A stretch of DNA of 39,248 bases from Chlamydiota bacterium (GCA_903970125.1 CAJCHW010000117.1:1-39248); one strand, 5' to 3'. Counted from the first letter of the stretch, positions 8,936 to 18,010 are shown. Numbers and translations are program-made. Notes: generated from the sequence alone by a model not told the origin.

Positions 8936-8961
8936 GCGTGGTCTTGGTGCGTGGTCTTGGT
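8936..8961. repeat. 13-bp perfect tandem repeat upstream of the second tatA
   Basis: GCGTGGTCTTGGT occurs twice in a row (8936-8948, 8949-8961) in the 122-base gap between the 1601-aa gene and tatA2, about 75-100 bases before the tatA2 start. It could be a protein-binding direct repeat or chance slippage. Confidence 0.6.
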
Positions 8962-8983
8962 GGTCAGTCATGCTCAGTCCCAA

Positions 8984-11900
8984 TCATCCCGGAAGCGGGA
9001 TGTGACACACGAAGGGTCGCCTGAGAGCTGTGTTGATCTGCGCCGGCAGCGGTTCATCCGCGGGGTAGTCGATCTCGCTGATACGTAGGCGCAGAGGATT
9101 TCCGCTGCTCGGCAGCTTGATCGGCGTGTAGCTGGTCCATTCGACTTCGTTCTGGATCTGGCCGGGTGCGCGCACGGAGATGTCCGCGCTGAGCGTGGTG
9201 GTGTAGCCGTCCACCGTGGACCAGCCGAAGTCTGCGCCGAAGGTGCTTTCGAGCTGTTGCTGGACCTCGACGACCATCGTCGAAGTCGTCTGAACGCCTT
9301 CCTTGTTTGAGTTCGGGTGTTCGGCGTCGGGGTTATTGCGGTCAACCCACTCGCCTGGCCCGCGCCATCCGACGTACCCGGGACCACGGACGGTTACATA
9401 GAGTTTGTTGGTCCCGACGACTTCGACGCTGCGGTCGGCGACGGGCTGAGCAAACGTGACGAGTGAGACCGGCGAGACCGAACCCACGAACGGCAAGGCG
9501 GAGGTTTCGGTGAAGGGCTGGTAGCGCACCAGTGACAGACGCAGGAAATAACCGGGCGGCAGCAGCGGCTTGCCCGCCTCGGGGGAGTTCTTGAGCGTGA
9601 TGTCAGCGAACCACAGACCGCTTTCGGGGTCGTACTGTGGCTTGTAGGGCCATACCTCATAGGTATCCTCGGCGTAGGGTTCCTCCACCAGGTTGACGAC
9701 CGACTTGCTCAGTTCCTGCTGCGTTTCGGTGGCCGGCACCTTGGTGTTCGTCACAAACGTCAGCTGGGACTGGCTGACATCGTCGCCCACCAGGTTGGCC
9801 ACGCTGATCGGGTCAAGGCCGAGCGTCGTGACGAGATCGGCTCGAATCACCGATGGCAGCCCCGAGCCGGGGGCGTCGACGGCCACGACCACACCCAGCA
9901 GCTCGTCGGCACCGGTGGCGAACCAGGGCCGCTCCAAGTAGACGCGCAGCGTGTTGCCTTTGCGGTCGTAGCGGTAGCCCGGGCCGGAATTGGTTGCGCC
10001 TTGGCGAGACAGGCTCCAAGCCGGCGCAACCTTCACCACCTTCACCGGCGGCGGCGTCGTGCTCGACAGGACATGACGTTCCTGCGTGGGCCCGATGACG
10101 GTGTCGGTGGGCACAAAGGTCACGGCCAGTTCGGTCTTTTCCAATTCGACCGTTTCTCCAAGCTCTGTGGGTTCTCCAACCGGTGGCCGCTTTACGGTCG
10201 CGCCGCTCTTGAGCGTGATCGTGCCGCCCGGCCCGTCGACTTCATAGAGACTCGAGGGCACCGTGACGGCGGCGAGCGCGCGACCATGCGGCGCTTCGCC
10301 GACCGGTACTTCAGGCACCACGACCTTCAGGCTGTTCGGGCTGATCCCGCGCGCGTCGATGATCGTCGCCGTCGTGCTCAGCTTCACGAGGATCGTGGAC
10401 GCGAAAAACTCGCCGAAGCGGCTTGCGGCCGTGGCGGTGTACTTGACCAGGTGGTGCTTGGTGTCTCCAATGCGCTGTTCGGCGTAGAACTTGGGCCCGA
10501 TTTCGTCAAAGGGCCCTTCAAAGCCGATGAACCCAAACGGGCTCTTTTCATCGGCAGGAGGCAGCGCAGTCACGGGCCCGGCCGGCACCACGGGCGGATA
10601 GAGATTTTCGACGTGGAGGAGCAGGCCGCCCTGCGAGAAAGTCCTGGGGTTTTGCGCGAACGCTCTGGGCACCTTGCCATTGTCTTCCGGTTCTGCGGGG
10701 TTGTACGCCCAGTCTTCCGGTTCTGCGGGGTTGTCAACCGGGTCTGTCCAGGTCGCTTCGTAGGTGACCGTGGCGGTGCTCGGCGGGTCAACCACATAGT
10801 GCTTGTCTTCGATTGTCACAGCGGTGCTGTTGGGCAGGCGGCTGAACGCGCAGGACGCCGAGAAGACCGGTCGGCGCTGTGGTTTGAGCACCGCGTAGAC
10901 CACGGTCAAAGTCTCCGCGGGGGTCAGCTGGTACTGGGACCCTCCAAGCGCCCGAGCCTTGGCCGCCGCGGGATTGGGCGGTGGTGGCGGGGGACCAAAC
11001 CCGAAGTGTGACGACGTCAGCGTGGCCTTTTCGATCCACGGCCAAAGACCGAATGACCCCAGCTCTCCGAGTTCATCCGCTCTTTCCGTAGCTGCAAACG
11101 CGCTGCTGATTTCGAGCTGGTACACCGACCCTGGAACCACGGTCATCGTCAGCACCCTCGCCTTTTCCCGTTCGCCGTCGTGAAAAGACCAGACCGGGTC
11201 AGCTAGCCAGGGCCAGTGGTCTGTGGGATCCTTTTCGTCGACCGAGTCAAACCCCTCGTAGGGTTCGTGCGCCGGCTTGACCACCAGCAGCTTGGCGACG
11301 AGCGCAGGCCAGGTGCCCTCCCATAGGTCAACAAAGGGCTCAAGGCCGCCGGGTACCGGGTCATATCCCAGGGCCATCGGCTGCTTCGGGGCGCCGGTGC
11401 CGTTGATCGCCAGTCCCACCGCCGGCGGGTCCACGAGCCATTTGGCCTGTACTTCTGGCACCCCTTCGTGAGTGTTGTAAGGCAGCACGAGATTTGGCAC
11501 GCCGGCACTGCCGGGCTCGTTCTTCATACCCGTAATGTCTGTCAGCGAGCCGTCGTTGTATTCGGCGATGAGCTTCTCGGCAGCCAACGTCGGAACGCCT
11601 TCTTCGTCGAACGCCCCGTGCTCCTCGGCCAGCAGCTCGTGCACCTTGGGAGGAAACAGCCAGCGCGCGTTTGGCTCCGGGAGGAGCAGGCCGCCGTCAT
11701 CGCGGATGACCATGGTCAGCGCTCCCTCGCCTACGGTCAGCGCTGCCGTGGGAACAATGAACGGTGGTCTCACAGGTTCCCATCGATAGTGGGTCGCCGC
11801 GAGTACCTCCGGCGAAACGCCCGTAGAGGGTGTGAACTGTGGCAGCGACCAACCGGTCAGATCCACTGTGCGCGCGCGATAGAAGTAGGTATTGCCGAAA

Positions 11901-13789
11901 CGCAGCGGCGGCAGCCCCGTCTGGCCGAGTTCTTCGTTTTGGTTTCCAGGCTGCGTGATCACGGTTCCGGCCGGGGGAATCGAGAACTTGGCGGAGACCT
12001 GGGGGTTGATGCTTCCTTCCTTTTCGTGCGTTGGCACCGGGTTCGTGTCTTCGTCTTCTAGGGAGACCGTGCCGTCGTTCATGATGTGGCGGCCGGGGCG
12101 CGGAGCGGAGAGGCTCCACCCGTCCCAGCGGGCGATCGACTCGTGGATCCACAACTGGGCCGGTGAGTCACCCTTGTTTTCGACCGGCTGATGGGTCACG
12201 CCGGGGCTCACGAAGCCCTCAATCGGCACTTCCTCGTTGAGTTCTTCGGGGTGTGTCGTACCGAACACGTATTTGCCGAACCTCCAGTGCAACGAGTCCC
12301 AGCTCAGCGGGGTGCCCGCCTGGTCAATAAATCCGGGGGGCGTGCCCACATCGAGGCGCCAGCCGCGCGTGAGATGCTCGGAGTAGACCAGCGGCGAGGG
12401 CGGCTTGGAGTTGGGATTGGCTTCGATCCATGCCTTTACTTCTTCTTGGAACTTCGTCTGAAGCCAGGCCAGTGCTGCGAGGTTAAGCGAGCTGCCTTCG
12501 GTGACGGGGGTGGGAGTGGTTGGGATTTCTTCACCCCATCCGTGCCAGAGCAACGACGGCCCCGCCGACCTCAGACTCGGCAGCCTCAGGTCGACCGCGA
12601 CGCGGGACCCCCTGTGCGCTTCGAAGGTGGTTTCCAGGCCCGCAAGTGTGGTCGTCAGAGCCTGGCACGCGCCGTCGATGTCGATGTCGAGGATCGCGAA
12701 TTGAGGCATGGTCCCTTCGTACTTTTTGCCGAGAAGCAGGAACCCGGCGCCGGCTGAGCTTGAGTCGTTGTTGTAGTCAGAGCCGTAGGGCCTGGGGAGA
12801 AAGGTCGCGGACACGCCCACCGTTCTCGGCGTCACGTCGTCGCTCTGCTTCACTTCGGTTTCATTGCTCCCAGCCGACGAGGTCCACTCAGGCTTGACGC
12901 TGAGCAGAAAGTAGGGGTGACTACTGCCCTGTCCAGGCACGTTGGTCTGCCGGGGCAAGCCCGCGAGGCTGACCGTAAACGTGAATGCCAATCCGAAGTA
13001 CTGCAGCAGCTCCGGGTAGGCCGAAAGCGACGAGACCGCTTGGTGGAAGTCGATGACCGGCGCTTCAGTCGGCGGCTTGACACGTTCATGTTTGGCGACT
13101 TCGTGAAACTTCAGGACGCGATAGAACTGTTGAGGTCGCTCCGTTAGGTTCGAGTACGCCTCATACTGCGCGCCCGACGTCTCGACCGGCATCAGGTAAC
13201 CGGGCTCGATCCCACCGATGCCGCCGATGCTGCCGACACCTCGATAGAGGTCGGGACGGGCCATGCCTCTGACGAGATGGACCTCCTTCTCGCCCGGTTC
13301 GGGCTTGAAGTTCAACGGAGTGGCCGGGGCGGCATTCAGGGGGCCATAAAGACCTTCGACGTAACTGTGCACGGGCGCCGCGTGAAAGGTCTTGATCGGG
13401 ATCCCGTTGAAGTTCTCGATCGCGAACGGATCCACGCGCGTCGATTTGCCTTCTTCGGGGAACATCGTCGTCCAGTACTGCGGCTTGAGTTCCGTGAGGT
13501 CCGGTTCGACTTCGACTTCGATTCCGCCTTCTTCGTGAAGCTCGGCGTTGACAGGCACGATCTTCACCTTGAACTTGATCGGCCCCGACCGCGAGTTCTT
13601 CATCGTTTCAGGCCAGTTGATCCAATCGGTATAGGTGGACAGGTGCGGTGGCGTGCCGCCGCCGGGGCTTGCCGAGAGCTGCGGCGTCACGAACACCGAC
13701 ACGCGCGCCTGTTGTTCGTTTGATCCCGGGACAAAGCCCTGTGGCAACGCGGTCCAGATGACCGCCTGATCGTAAGTTTCTGTGCCCAT
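8984..13789 (-). CDS. 1601-aa protein of unknown function, Tat-linked block
   Basis: I cannot assign a function or a named domain. The product lacks a signal peptide and membrane helices. It looks mostly beta, rich in Pro, Gly, Thr and Val, with only about three cysteines. Visible landmarks: an N-terminal part with RVSVFVTPQL; HESIARWDGWSL and RARTVDLTGWSLP in the middle; RWLFPPKVHELLAEEHGAFD; a six-proline run near residue 935; a ten-residue tandem repeat (NPAEPED...) near 1018-1037; and LRVYLERPWF with LLGVVV further on. The phrases recall large uncharacterised bacterial proteins of similar size, but I know no role for them. ATG 13789 lies 16 bases after the 909-aa gene, so the two are co-transcribed. 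Glutamate is mainly GAA (6 of 7 in one N-terminal segment). Enzyme, scaffold or surface protein are all open. Confidence 0.75.
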   Translation of the reverse strand: MGTETYDQAVIWTALPQGFVPGSNEQQARVSVFVTPQLSASPGGGTPPHLSTYTDWINWPETMKNSRSGPIKFKVKIVPVNAELHEEGGIEVEVEPDLTELKPQYWTTMFPEEGKSTRVDPFAIENFNGIPIKTFHAAPVHSYVEGLYGPLNAAPATPLNFKPEPGEKEVHLVRGMARPDLYRGVGSIGGIGGIEPGYLMPVETSGAQYEAYSNLTERPQQFYRVLKFHEVAKHERVKPPTEAPVIDFHQAVSSLSAYPELLQYFGLAFTFTVSLAGLPRQTNVPGQGSSHPYFLLSVKPEWTSSAGSNETEVKQSDDVTPRTVGVSATFLPRPYGSDYNNDSSSAGAGFLLLGKKYEGTMPQFAILDIDIDGACQALTTTLAGLETTFEAHRGSRVAVDLRLPSLRSAGPSLLWHGWGEEIPTTPTPVTEGSSLNLAALAWLQTKFQEEVKAWIEANPNSKPPSPLVYSEHLTRGWRLDVGTPPGFIDQAGTPLSWDSLHWRFGKYVFGTTHPEELNEEVPIEGFVSPGVTHQPVENKGDSPAQLWIHESIARWDGWSLSAPRPGRHIMNDGTVSLEDEDTNPVPTHEKEGSINPQVSAKFSIPPAGTVITQPGNQNEELGQTGLPPLRFGNTYFYRARTVDLTGWSLPQFTPSTGVSPEVLAATHYRWEPVRPPFIVPTAALTVGEGALTMVIRDDGGLLLPEPNARWLFPPKVHELLAEEHGAFDEEGVPTLAAEKLIAEYNDGSLTDITGMKNEPGSAGVPNLVLPYNTHEGVPEVQAKWLVDPPAVGLAINGTGAPKQPMALGYDPVPGGLEPFVDLWEGTWPALVAKLLVVKPAHEPYEGFDSVDEKDPTDHWPWLADPVWSFHDGEREKARVLTMTVVPGSVYQLEISSAFAATERADELGELGSFGLWPWIEKATLTSSHFGFGPPPPPPNPAAAKARALGGSQYQLTPAETLTVVYAVLKPQRRPVFSASCAFSRLPNSTAVTIEDKHYVVDPPSTATVTYEATWTDPVDNPAEPEDWAYNPAEPEDNGKVPRAFAQNPRTFSQGGLLLHVENLYPPVVPAGPVTALPPADEKSPFGFIGFEGPFDEIGPKFYAEQRIGDTKHHLVKYTATAASRFGEFFASTILVKLSTTATIIDARGISPNSLKVVVPEVPVGEAPHGRALAAVTVPSSLYEVDGPGGTITLKSGATVKRPPVGEPTELGETVELEKTELAVTFVPTDTVIGPTQERHVLSSTTPPPVKVVKVAPAWSLSRQGATNSGPGYRYDRKGNTLRVYLERPWFATGADELLGVVVAVDAPGSGLPSVIRADLVTTLGLDPISVANLVGDDVSQSQLTFVTNTKVPATETQQELSKSVVNLVEEPYAEDTYEVWPYKPQYDPESGLWFADITLKNSPEAGKPLLPPGYFLRLSLVRYQPFTETSALPFVGSVSPVSLVTFAQPVADRSVEVVGTNKLYVTVRGPGYVGWRGPGEWVDRNNPDAEHPNSNKEGVQTTSTMVVEVQQQLESTFGADFGWSTVDGYTTTLSADISVRAPGQIQNEVEWTSYTPIKLPSSGNPLRLRISEIDYPADEPLPAQINTALRRPFVCHIPLPG
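8985..9002 (-). other. Perfect hairpin over the stop codon of the 1601-aa gene
   Basis: CATCCCG (8985-8991) pairs with CGGGATG (8996-9002) around a four-base loop. It includes the last codons and the stop (8984-8986) of the 1601-aa gene. No T-run follows on the minus strand, so an RNA-processing or partial-terminator role is as likely as true termination. Confidence 0.5.
10682..10734 (-). repeat. 23-bp direct repeat, period 30, inside the 1601-aa gene
   Basis: The same 23 bases, beginning GTCTTCCGGTTCTGCG, occur at 10682-10704 and 10712-10734. Period 30 keeps frame and yields the repeated peptide NPAEPED. It is a recent in-frame duplication. Confidence 0.85.
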
Positions 13790-13805
13790 ATCCGGTCTCT
13801 ATGCC

Positions 13806-16535
13806 TCAGGAAATCGCTCGTGGTGGCGCATTGAAGGCACCAACGTAGGTTTTCCAGTCTTCTTCATCGATGAGGTCTTCCCATTTGAGCTTCGGTTCTG
13901 GGAATTCGGCATCAGGCCGCGCAGCCGCGCTGGCGGCCGCCAGCGCCTTGTCGGTTGCCCGGCGCACGGAGGAGCTGGATTTGGAACCTCCTGCAAATTC
14001 TTTGTGCATCGTGATTGACACCGACGCGCCGAAGCCGAACACGGAGAAGTGCGCACGCAAGGTGGCCGTGCCTTCGGCCCTCCCCGGTGGCGTTTCGTAT
14101 ATCAGCGAGAGCACCAGTTCGGCGCTGATCGAGATGATCCCGAGCACTTCCAGCTGGCCCGTGACGCGGACGAAGCCTTCCAAGAAAACGCTGTGCTTTT
14201 CCACTTCGTACTTGATGTAGATACCGGCGACCAGGCTCAGGCTGCCGCTGGCGACGACGATGTCGAAGCCGAAGTGCCCCTCGAATTCGAACTGAAGTTC
14301 GACCGACTGAACGCCGCCGAAGCCGACGGAGAGTGCCACGAAGCCGCCGCCGCCGAACATCACAACCGTCAAGGTGAACGGGTTCTCCTTGCTCGCGAAC
14401 CCGAACGTGGCGATCGCAGTGCCGGAGATGAACGGGATGTCGACGCTGCCGTTGAAACCCAGACCTGACAGGCTGAGGATTCCGACTTCGATGGGCGGCA
14501 ACGTGATCGACGTGCCGATCTTGATGTCGGTCGGTTCGACGTGGACCGAGAGACCTTCGCCGCCAAGCGATTCAAGGAATTCCTCAAGCGTCTGGACGAA
14601 TTCGAGTGCGCCCTCAAAGTTGACTTCGTTGAGGTTCACGTGGATTGACGGCTTGCCGCCACTGACTGAGGTGAAGGTGAACGACTCGAAGTGAAGCCTC
14701 AAAAAGTAAGTTTCGGAGTTCTCTCCGAACAGGCAGATCGCGAACGGGTCGATCGACCCTTCGACGTTGTAGGTCGGTGGCGCACCGTCCAAGCCCTTGA
14801 CGACTTCGGTGACGAGGGTCAGATACCCGGGACTGCCATCGGGCACAAACACGGGGTATTGTTCTTCGGGTCCCCAGCTCTTGAGGGCCGTGTGCAGCTT
14901 GTACTTGACCGTCGGCGGCCCCGAGGATGGGTCCATCAGCGAGCTGATCGTTGGTGTCTGAAACCCTTCTTCGCCGTCGCCGTCGGGGCGCGCGAGCCAC
15001 GAACCGGGCACTGCCGCGGCTTCACTGACAGCGCCCTGAAGGATGTCCACCAGCTTCAGGCCACCGAGCAGTTCCGACAGCGCGGCCGCTCCGGCTTCCT
15101 CGGCTTCCTTGAAGTATTCCTTTAGTTTCGCGCCACCTTCCTTGGCATAGTTTTCGAGACTTTCGAGCACCCCGCCGGACCCCTTTTTCAGGCCACCGCC
15201 CACCGCGCCGATGGCCGCGGAGAGCCCGGCGATCGTGGCGTTCGGGGTCCCGAGCGCTCCGACCGACGAGGAGGGCAGGTTCAGGGCGACGTTGTTGACC
15301 GTTTCCGCATAGACACTCCCGGGATTTTCTGTAGCGGCCGTGCCGTCCGGTCTCGCGCTCCCGGCCGCGGCGGCCTTGCGTGCGCCGGGCCCGTAGTGTG
15401 AGGTTCCCAGCGCCACATAATGTGGGTAGTACCGGAACTCAACGCCCCCCACCGCCGGGCGCTTTCCAGGCGGTGGCCCTTGTTCGTCAGAAAAGTCCTC
15501 GCCCCGGAGCGCGTCGGCGGCGTGCAGGCGGACCCTCGCGCTGCTGATGGTCGGATAGAAGTTCGGCTGAGCCGCGTTGATAAGTGCCGCCTCCCCCGGG
15601 CCTGAGGGCTCGGCCGAGCTGTTTTCGTTGCTCGTGCTCGTCGCTGCCCCGAGCACGAGCAGCAGCGTCGGATGGGTCGTGTTGCCCTTGGTGGTCTTTC
15701 CGGGGACCTCCGGCGCAAAACGCAAAGGCGCTCCCCCCGGCCGCGACCAGGTCTGATGGGAGCCGCTTTCCCGCACCGCTTTGTACATCTCGACAAGTTC
15801 TTCTGTCCATGATCCTGAGCCCGTCTTGTACTCTTGCCCTGATCCGGGAACGTAGACCAGCGGCATCTCAAAGGCGATGTCGTTGCCGGCGAGATCGGTG
15901 GCCACGAACCGCCAGAGAAAGTCAACTCTTGAGCTTTCCGGTTCATAGGTTGGCCAGAACGCCTTCTTTTCTTCCTGTGAAGATCCGATGTACTTGTCCG
16001 TGTAGATTTCCGGCGTCACGAGCGTGACCATGCGCACCGAGGAAAACGGCCAGTCGCTCGCTCCCCCGCTGGCCTCCGCAAAAGGCTGACCCGTGGCACC
16101 GTAGGCTTTGACAGGCTGCGCGACCTTGATGAATTTCCGCACCTGCAGATAGGCGAGCGGCGCCGAGCCGGAGTCGTGGGCGCCGTTTGTAGGTTCGGGT
16201 GCGATGACCCGCTGGAAAATTTCGGTCAGGGTCGCGCGGTGACCGAGCGGGAACAGATAGCCGCGCTTCACAACCACCGAATGCACCGTGCGACCGTAGG
16301 AACCGATGTCCAGCCATGACACGAGTTCGGGCTTCGGCTTCAGCTTGGTCGTCGACCAGTCGCCGTACAACTCGGCGTTGGCCCCAAGCGCGCTCAGTTC
16401 GAGCTTGTCGACTTCGATAAACGCTTCTTTTGAAAGCTCGACCAGGTTTTGCCGGCCGAGCTTGTTAAGGGTCGTGAACTGAAACTTGTCGTTGGGACCG
16501 TCTGGTTCGAACTTGGTCTTCTGCTCTTCGCTCAC
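13806..16535 (-). CDS. 909-aa protein of unknown function, Tat-linked block
   Basis: No named family recognised and no signal peptide. The first 400 residues look beta-rich; near residue 200 there is DFLWRFVATDLAGNDIAFE, a phrase similar in style to RARTVDLTGW in the next protein. Residues about 430-508 are Gly/Ala-rich and probably helical (GGGLKKGSGG, KLKEYFKEAEEAG). From about 640 to 850 there are long alternating hydrophobic strands with glycine clusters (FGGGGFVALSVGFGG) and repeated acidic turns, as in beta-barrel or beta-helical sheets. One cysteine. It begins with GTG at 16535, overlapping the stop of the Tat-signal gene by four bases (GTGA), a sign of translational coupling and perhaps of a joint complex. 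Glutamate is GAA in five of five C-terminal positions counted. Location in the cell is unknown. Confidence 0.75.
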   Translation of the reverse strand: MSEEQKTKFEPDGPNDKFQFTTLNKLGRQNLVELSKEAFIEVDKLELSALGANAELYGDWSTTKLKPKPELVSWLDIGSYGRTVHSVVVKRGYLFPLGHRATLTEIFQRVIAPEPTNGAHDSGSAPLAYLQVRKFIKVAQPVKAYGATGQPFAEASGGASDWPFSSVRMVTLVTPEIYTDKYIGSSQEEKKAFWPTYEPESSRVDFLWRFVATDLAGNDIAFEMPLVYVPGSGQEYKTGSGSWTEELVEMYKAVRESGSHQTWSRPGGAPLRFAPEVPGKTTKGNTTHPTLLLVLGAATSTSNENSSAEPSGPGEAALINAAQPNFYPTISSARVRLHAADALRGEDFSDEQGPPPGKRPAVGGVEFRYYPHYVALGTSHYGPGARKAAAAGSARPDGTAATENPGSVYAETVNNVALNLPSSSVGALGTPNATIAGLSAAIGAVGGGLKKGSGGVLESLENYAKEGGAKLKEYFKEAEEAGAAALSELLGGLKLVDILQGAVSEAAAVPGSWLARPDGDGEEGFQTPTISSLMDPSSGPPTVKYKLHTALKSWGPEEQYPVFVPDGSPGYLTLVTEVVKGLDGAPPTYNVEGSIDPFAICLFGENSETYFLRLHFESFTFTSVSGGKPSIHVNLNEVNFEGALEFVQTLEEFLESLGGEGLSVHVEPTDIKIGTSITLPPIEVGILSLSGLGFNGSVDIPFISGTAIATFGFASKENPFTLTVVMFGGGGFVALSVGFGGVQSVELQFEFEGHFGFDIVVASGSLSLVAGIYIKYEVEKHSVFLEGFVRVTGQLEVLGIISISAELVLSLIYETPPGRAEGTATLRAHFSVFGFGASVSITMHKEFAGGSKSSSSVRRATDKALAAASAAARPDAEFPEPKLKWEDLIDEEDWKTYVGAFNAPPRAIS

Positions 16536-17842
16536 GACCGCCGATCACCCCGCTGGTGGCGACGCCTGCGAGCCATCCGCCTGCGCTTGGCCCCGGACTT
16601 CTTGCTTCTCGTGACCAAAGCCTTGCTTCTCGTGACCGCTGCACCCGTGCCCGTCGTCGGCGAAGTGCCGCTGACGTTCGTGGGCGAAGTCGGAGCGCCC
16701 GTTTGGATCCCGGCCGTACTGGGCTTGGCGCGGCGGCGGATCTGGGGAGGCGGAAACGGTTCGTAGTTGATTTCGGTCCACGGGGTAGCGCCCTCTGTGC
16801 CGACGCCTGATTCATAATCGCGCGCGTAGATTGCCGCGACTTGGGGTTTGCGTGGGGGTGGTGGTGGTGACGAGTACTCGACGCCGCGGTATTGGAACTC
16901 GAGGCGATCGCGGTCGTAGGTGGTGACTTCCAGCGCCGTCGTCCAGAGGTCGCTGATCCCCGTGGTCGGGGAGCCGGCCTGATGTTCGCCGACCAGAGGT
17001 TCCGTGCGCCCGTTGAACTTGGTCGTGAACCCGAAGAAGGCCCCGCCGATGTCAACGGTCGGCGCGAGAAAAACCGCGTACGGGTACTCGATTGAAGTCA
17101 CGAATTCGCCCGGCTTGGCGGGGGGGCTTGAATCCGGTCTCGCGTCGGGGAGGCGCGCCGTGTTGCCCGCGGTACGGTCAAACGGCTCTCTGAAAATCCC
17201 CACGCCGCCCTCCACGCCGCCTTCATCGACCTGCGCCACCGCGGGAACCAGCAGCGTCCACGAGCTCCAGTCGAGCAGGTCCGCGGCGGTCATCGTCGTA
17301 AAGTCGACCTGCTGGCCGGTGTTGAGCGTGAAACAGAGCCTGCTTGGGCCCGAGACCGCCGACATCACCGGCGGCGGATCGACAACCCAGTCTGGTTCGT
17401 GACCGTCGGCGGCATACGTATAGATGGCCTCGCCGATCGCCTGCGGAGGCAGCTGGACGACGATCACGTTGCTGCTTGACGCCGGCACCAGCGAGGTCAC
17501 CGAGCCGGGACCGTAGTTCAGCAGGAAGCCGTGGAAGGTGATGTCGAGCAGGGCCAGGTCGGCCTCGCGCTCGACCGAGAATGTGAAGGTCTGCGGGACC
17601 TGCTGCCTTTGGATCGGGATGCCACCGACATCCCTGGCGAGCGCCGTGAGCAGGCGGGCGGGTCCGTCGGGATACCCGGCGAGGACCGCGGCAAGCGACG
17701 TTGCGGCGCCGCCGGTGAGCATCTGCCTGCGCGTGATCCCATAGCGGCTGCGCGCCTCGCCGCCATCGGCCTTCCCAGACCCAGCCAGTCGGTCCGGGAC
17801 CGGTCCCTCGGGCCCTGGCGCCCCTGAGACCTCGTCGGCCAT
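16532..17842 (-). CDS. Tat-signal protein of unknown function, first gene of the block
   Basis: The protein has 436 residues. A long N-terminus carries a twin-arginine motif, ITRRQML (RR at 38-39), followed by a mildly hydrophobic stretch (about 43-57, TGGAATSLAAVLAGY), typical of Tat export or a Tat anchor. The exported part has TFTFSVERE, then a beta-rich body with SIEYPYAVFLAP and DLWTTALEV, a run of six prolines, and a Thr/Ser-rich linker. It ends in an extremely basic tail (RSKKSGAKRRRMARRRRHQR) that could bind an anionic wall or nucleic acid. No catalytic motif is visible. It is the only member of the first three genes with an export signal. It is preceded by a likely promoter and overlaps the next gene by four bases. 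Glutamate codons are GAG near the start and mixed later. Confidence 0.82.
   Translation of the reverse strand: MADEVSGAPGPEGPVPDRLAGSGKADGGEARSRYGITRRQMLTGGAATSLAAVLAGYPDGPARLLTALARDVGGIPIQRQQVPQTFTFSVEREADLALLDITFHGFLLNYGPGSVTSLVPASSSNVIVVQLPPQAIGEAIYTYAADGHEPDWVVDPPPVMSAVSGPSRLCFTLNTGQQVDFTTMTAADLLDWSSWTLLVPAVAQVDEGGVEGGVGIFREPFDRTAGNTARLPDARPDSSPPAKPGEFVTSIEYPYAVFLAPTVDIGGAFFGFTTKFNGRTEPLVGEHQAGSPTTGISDLWTTALEVTTYDRDRLEFQYRGVEYSSPPPPPRKPQVAAIYARDYESGVGTEGATPWTEINYEPFPPPQIRRRAKPSTAGIQTGAPTSPTNVSGTSPTTGTGAAVTRSKALVTRSKKSGAKRRRMARRRRHQRGDRRS
16601..16637 (-). repeat. 16-bp direct repeat in the basic tail of the Tat-signal protein
   Basis: CTTGCTTCTCGTGACC occurs at 16601-16616 and 16622-16637 (period 21 = 7 codons), giving the doubled VTRSK peptide. 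Confidence 0.85.
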
Positions 17843-17981
17843 CAGGCGCCGACCGCGTGGCAGCGAGCCGCTGACGCGCGGGGCACGAAAACGTCGGCAT
17901 CAGGTCTTCGGCCCATCGTCACCCTTGCCAGTCTCAGGTCGGTTGGATCAGTGGTCCAAGTGAGTCCATCTTGCAGCGGGG

Positions 17982-18010
17982 AATCTATACCAGCCCCACA
18001 GCGCAGTCAA
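17982..18010 (-). promoter_or_regulatory. Sigma70-like promoter for the Tat-linked block
   Basis: On the minus strand TTGACT (18010-18005) is followed either by TATAGA (17989-17984, 15-base spacer) or by TAGATT (17987-17982, 17-base spacer), each four of six to the -10 consensus. This predicts a leader of about 130 bases to ATG 17842. The stretch is AT-richer than its surroundings. The rest of the 17843-18096 gap shows only two GAGCGGCGCG copies near 18056-18087. Confidence 0.55.

Noticed and set aside
10001-11011. 336-codon plus-strand open frame inside the 1601-aa gene region
   Set aside because: Arg/Gly-rich sequence without motifs, fully opposite a gene with coherent codon use.
8984-16535. 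Phage tail or contractile injection system
   Set aside because: Protein sizes are suggestive, but no sheath, tube, baseplate, AAA+ or lysis gene is present.
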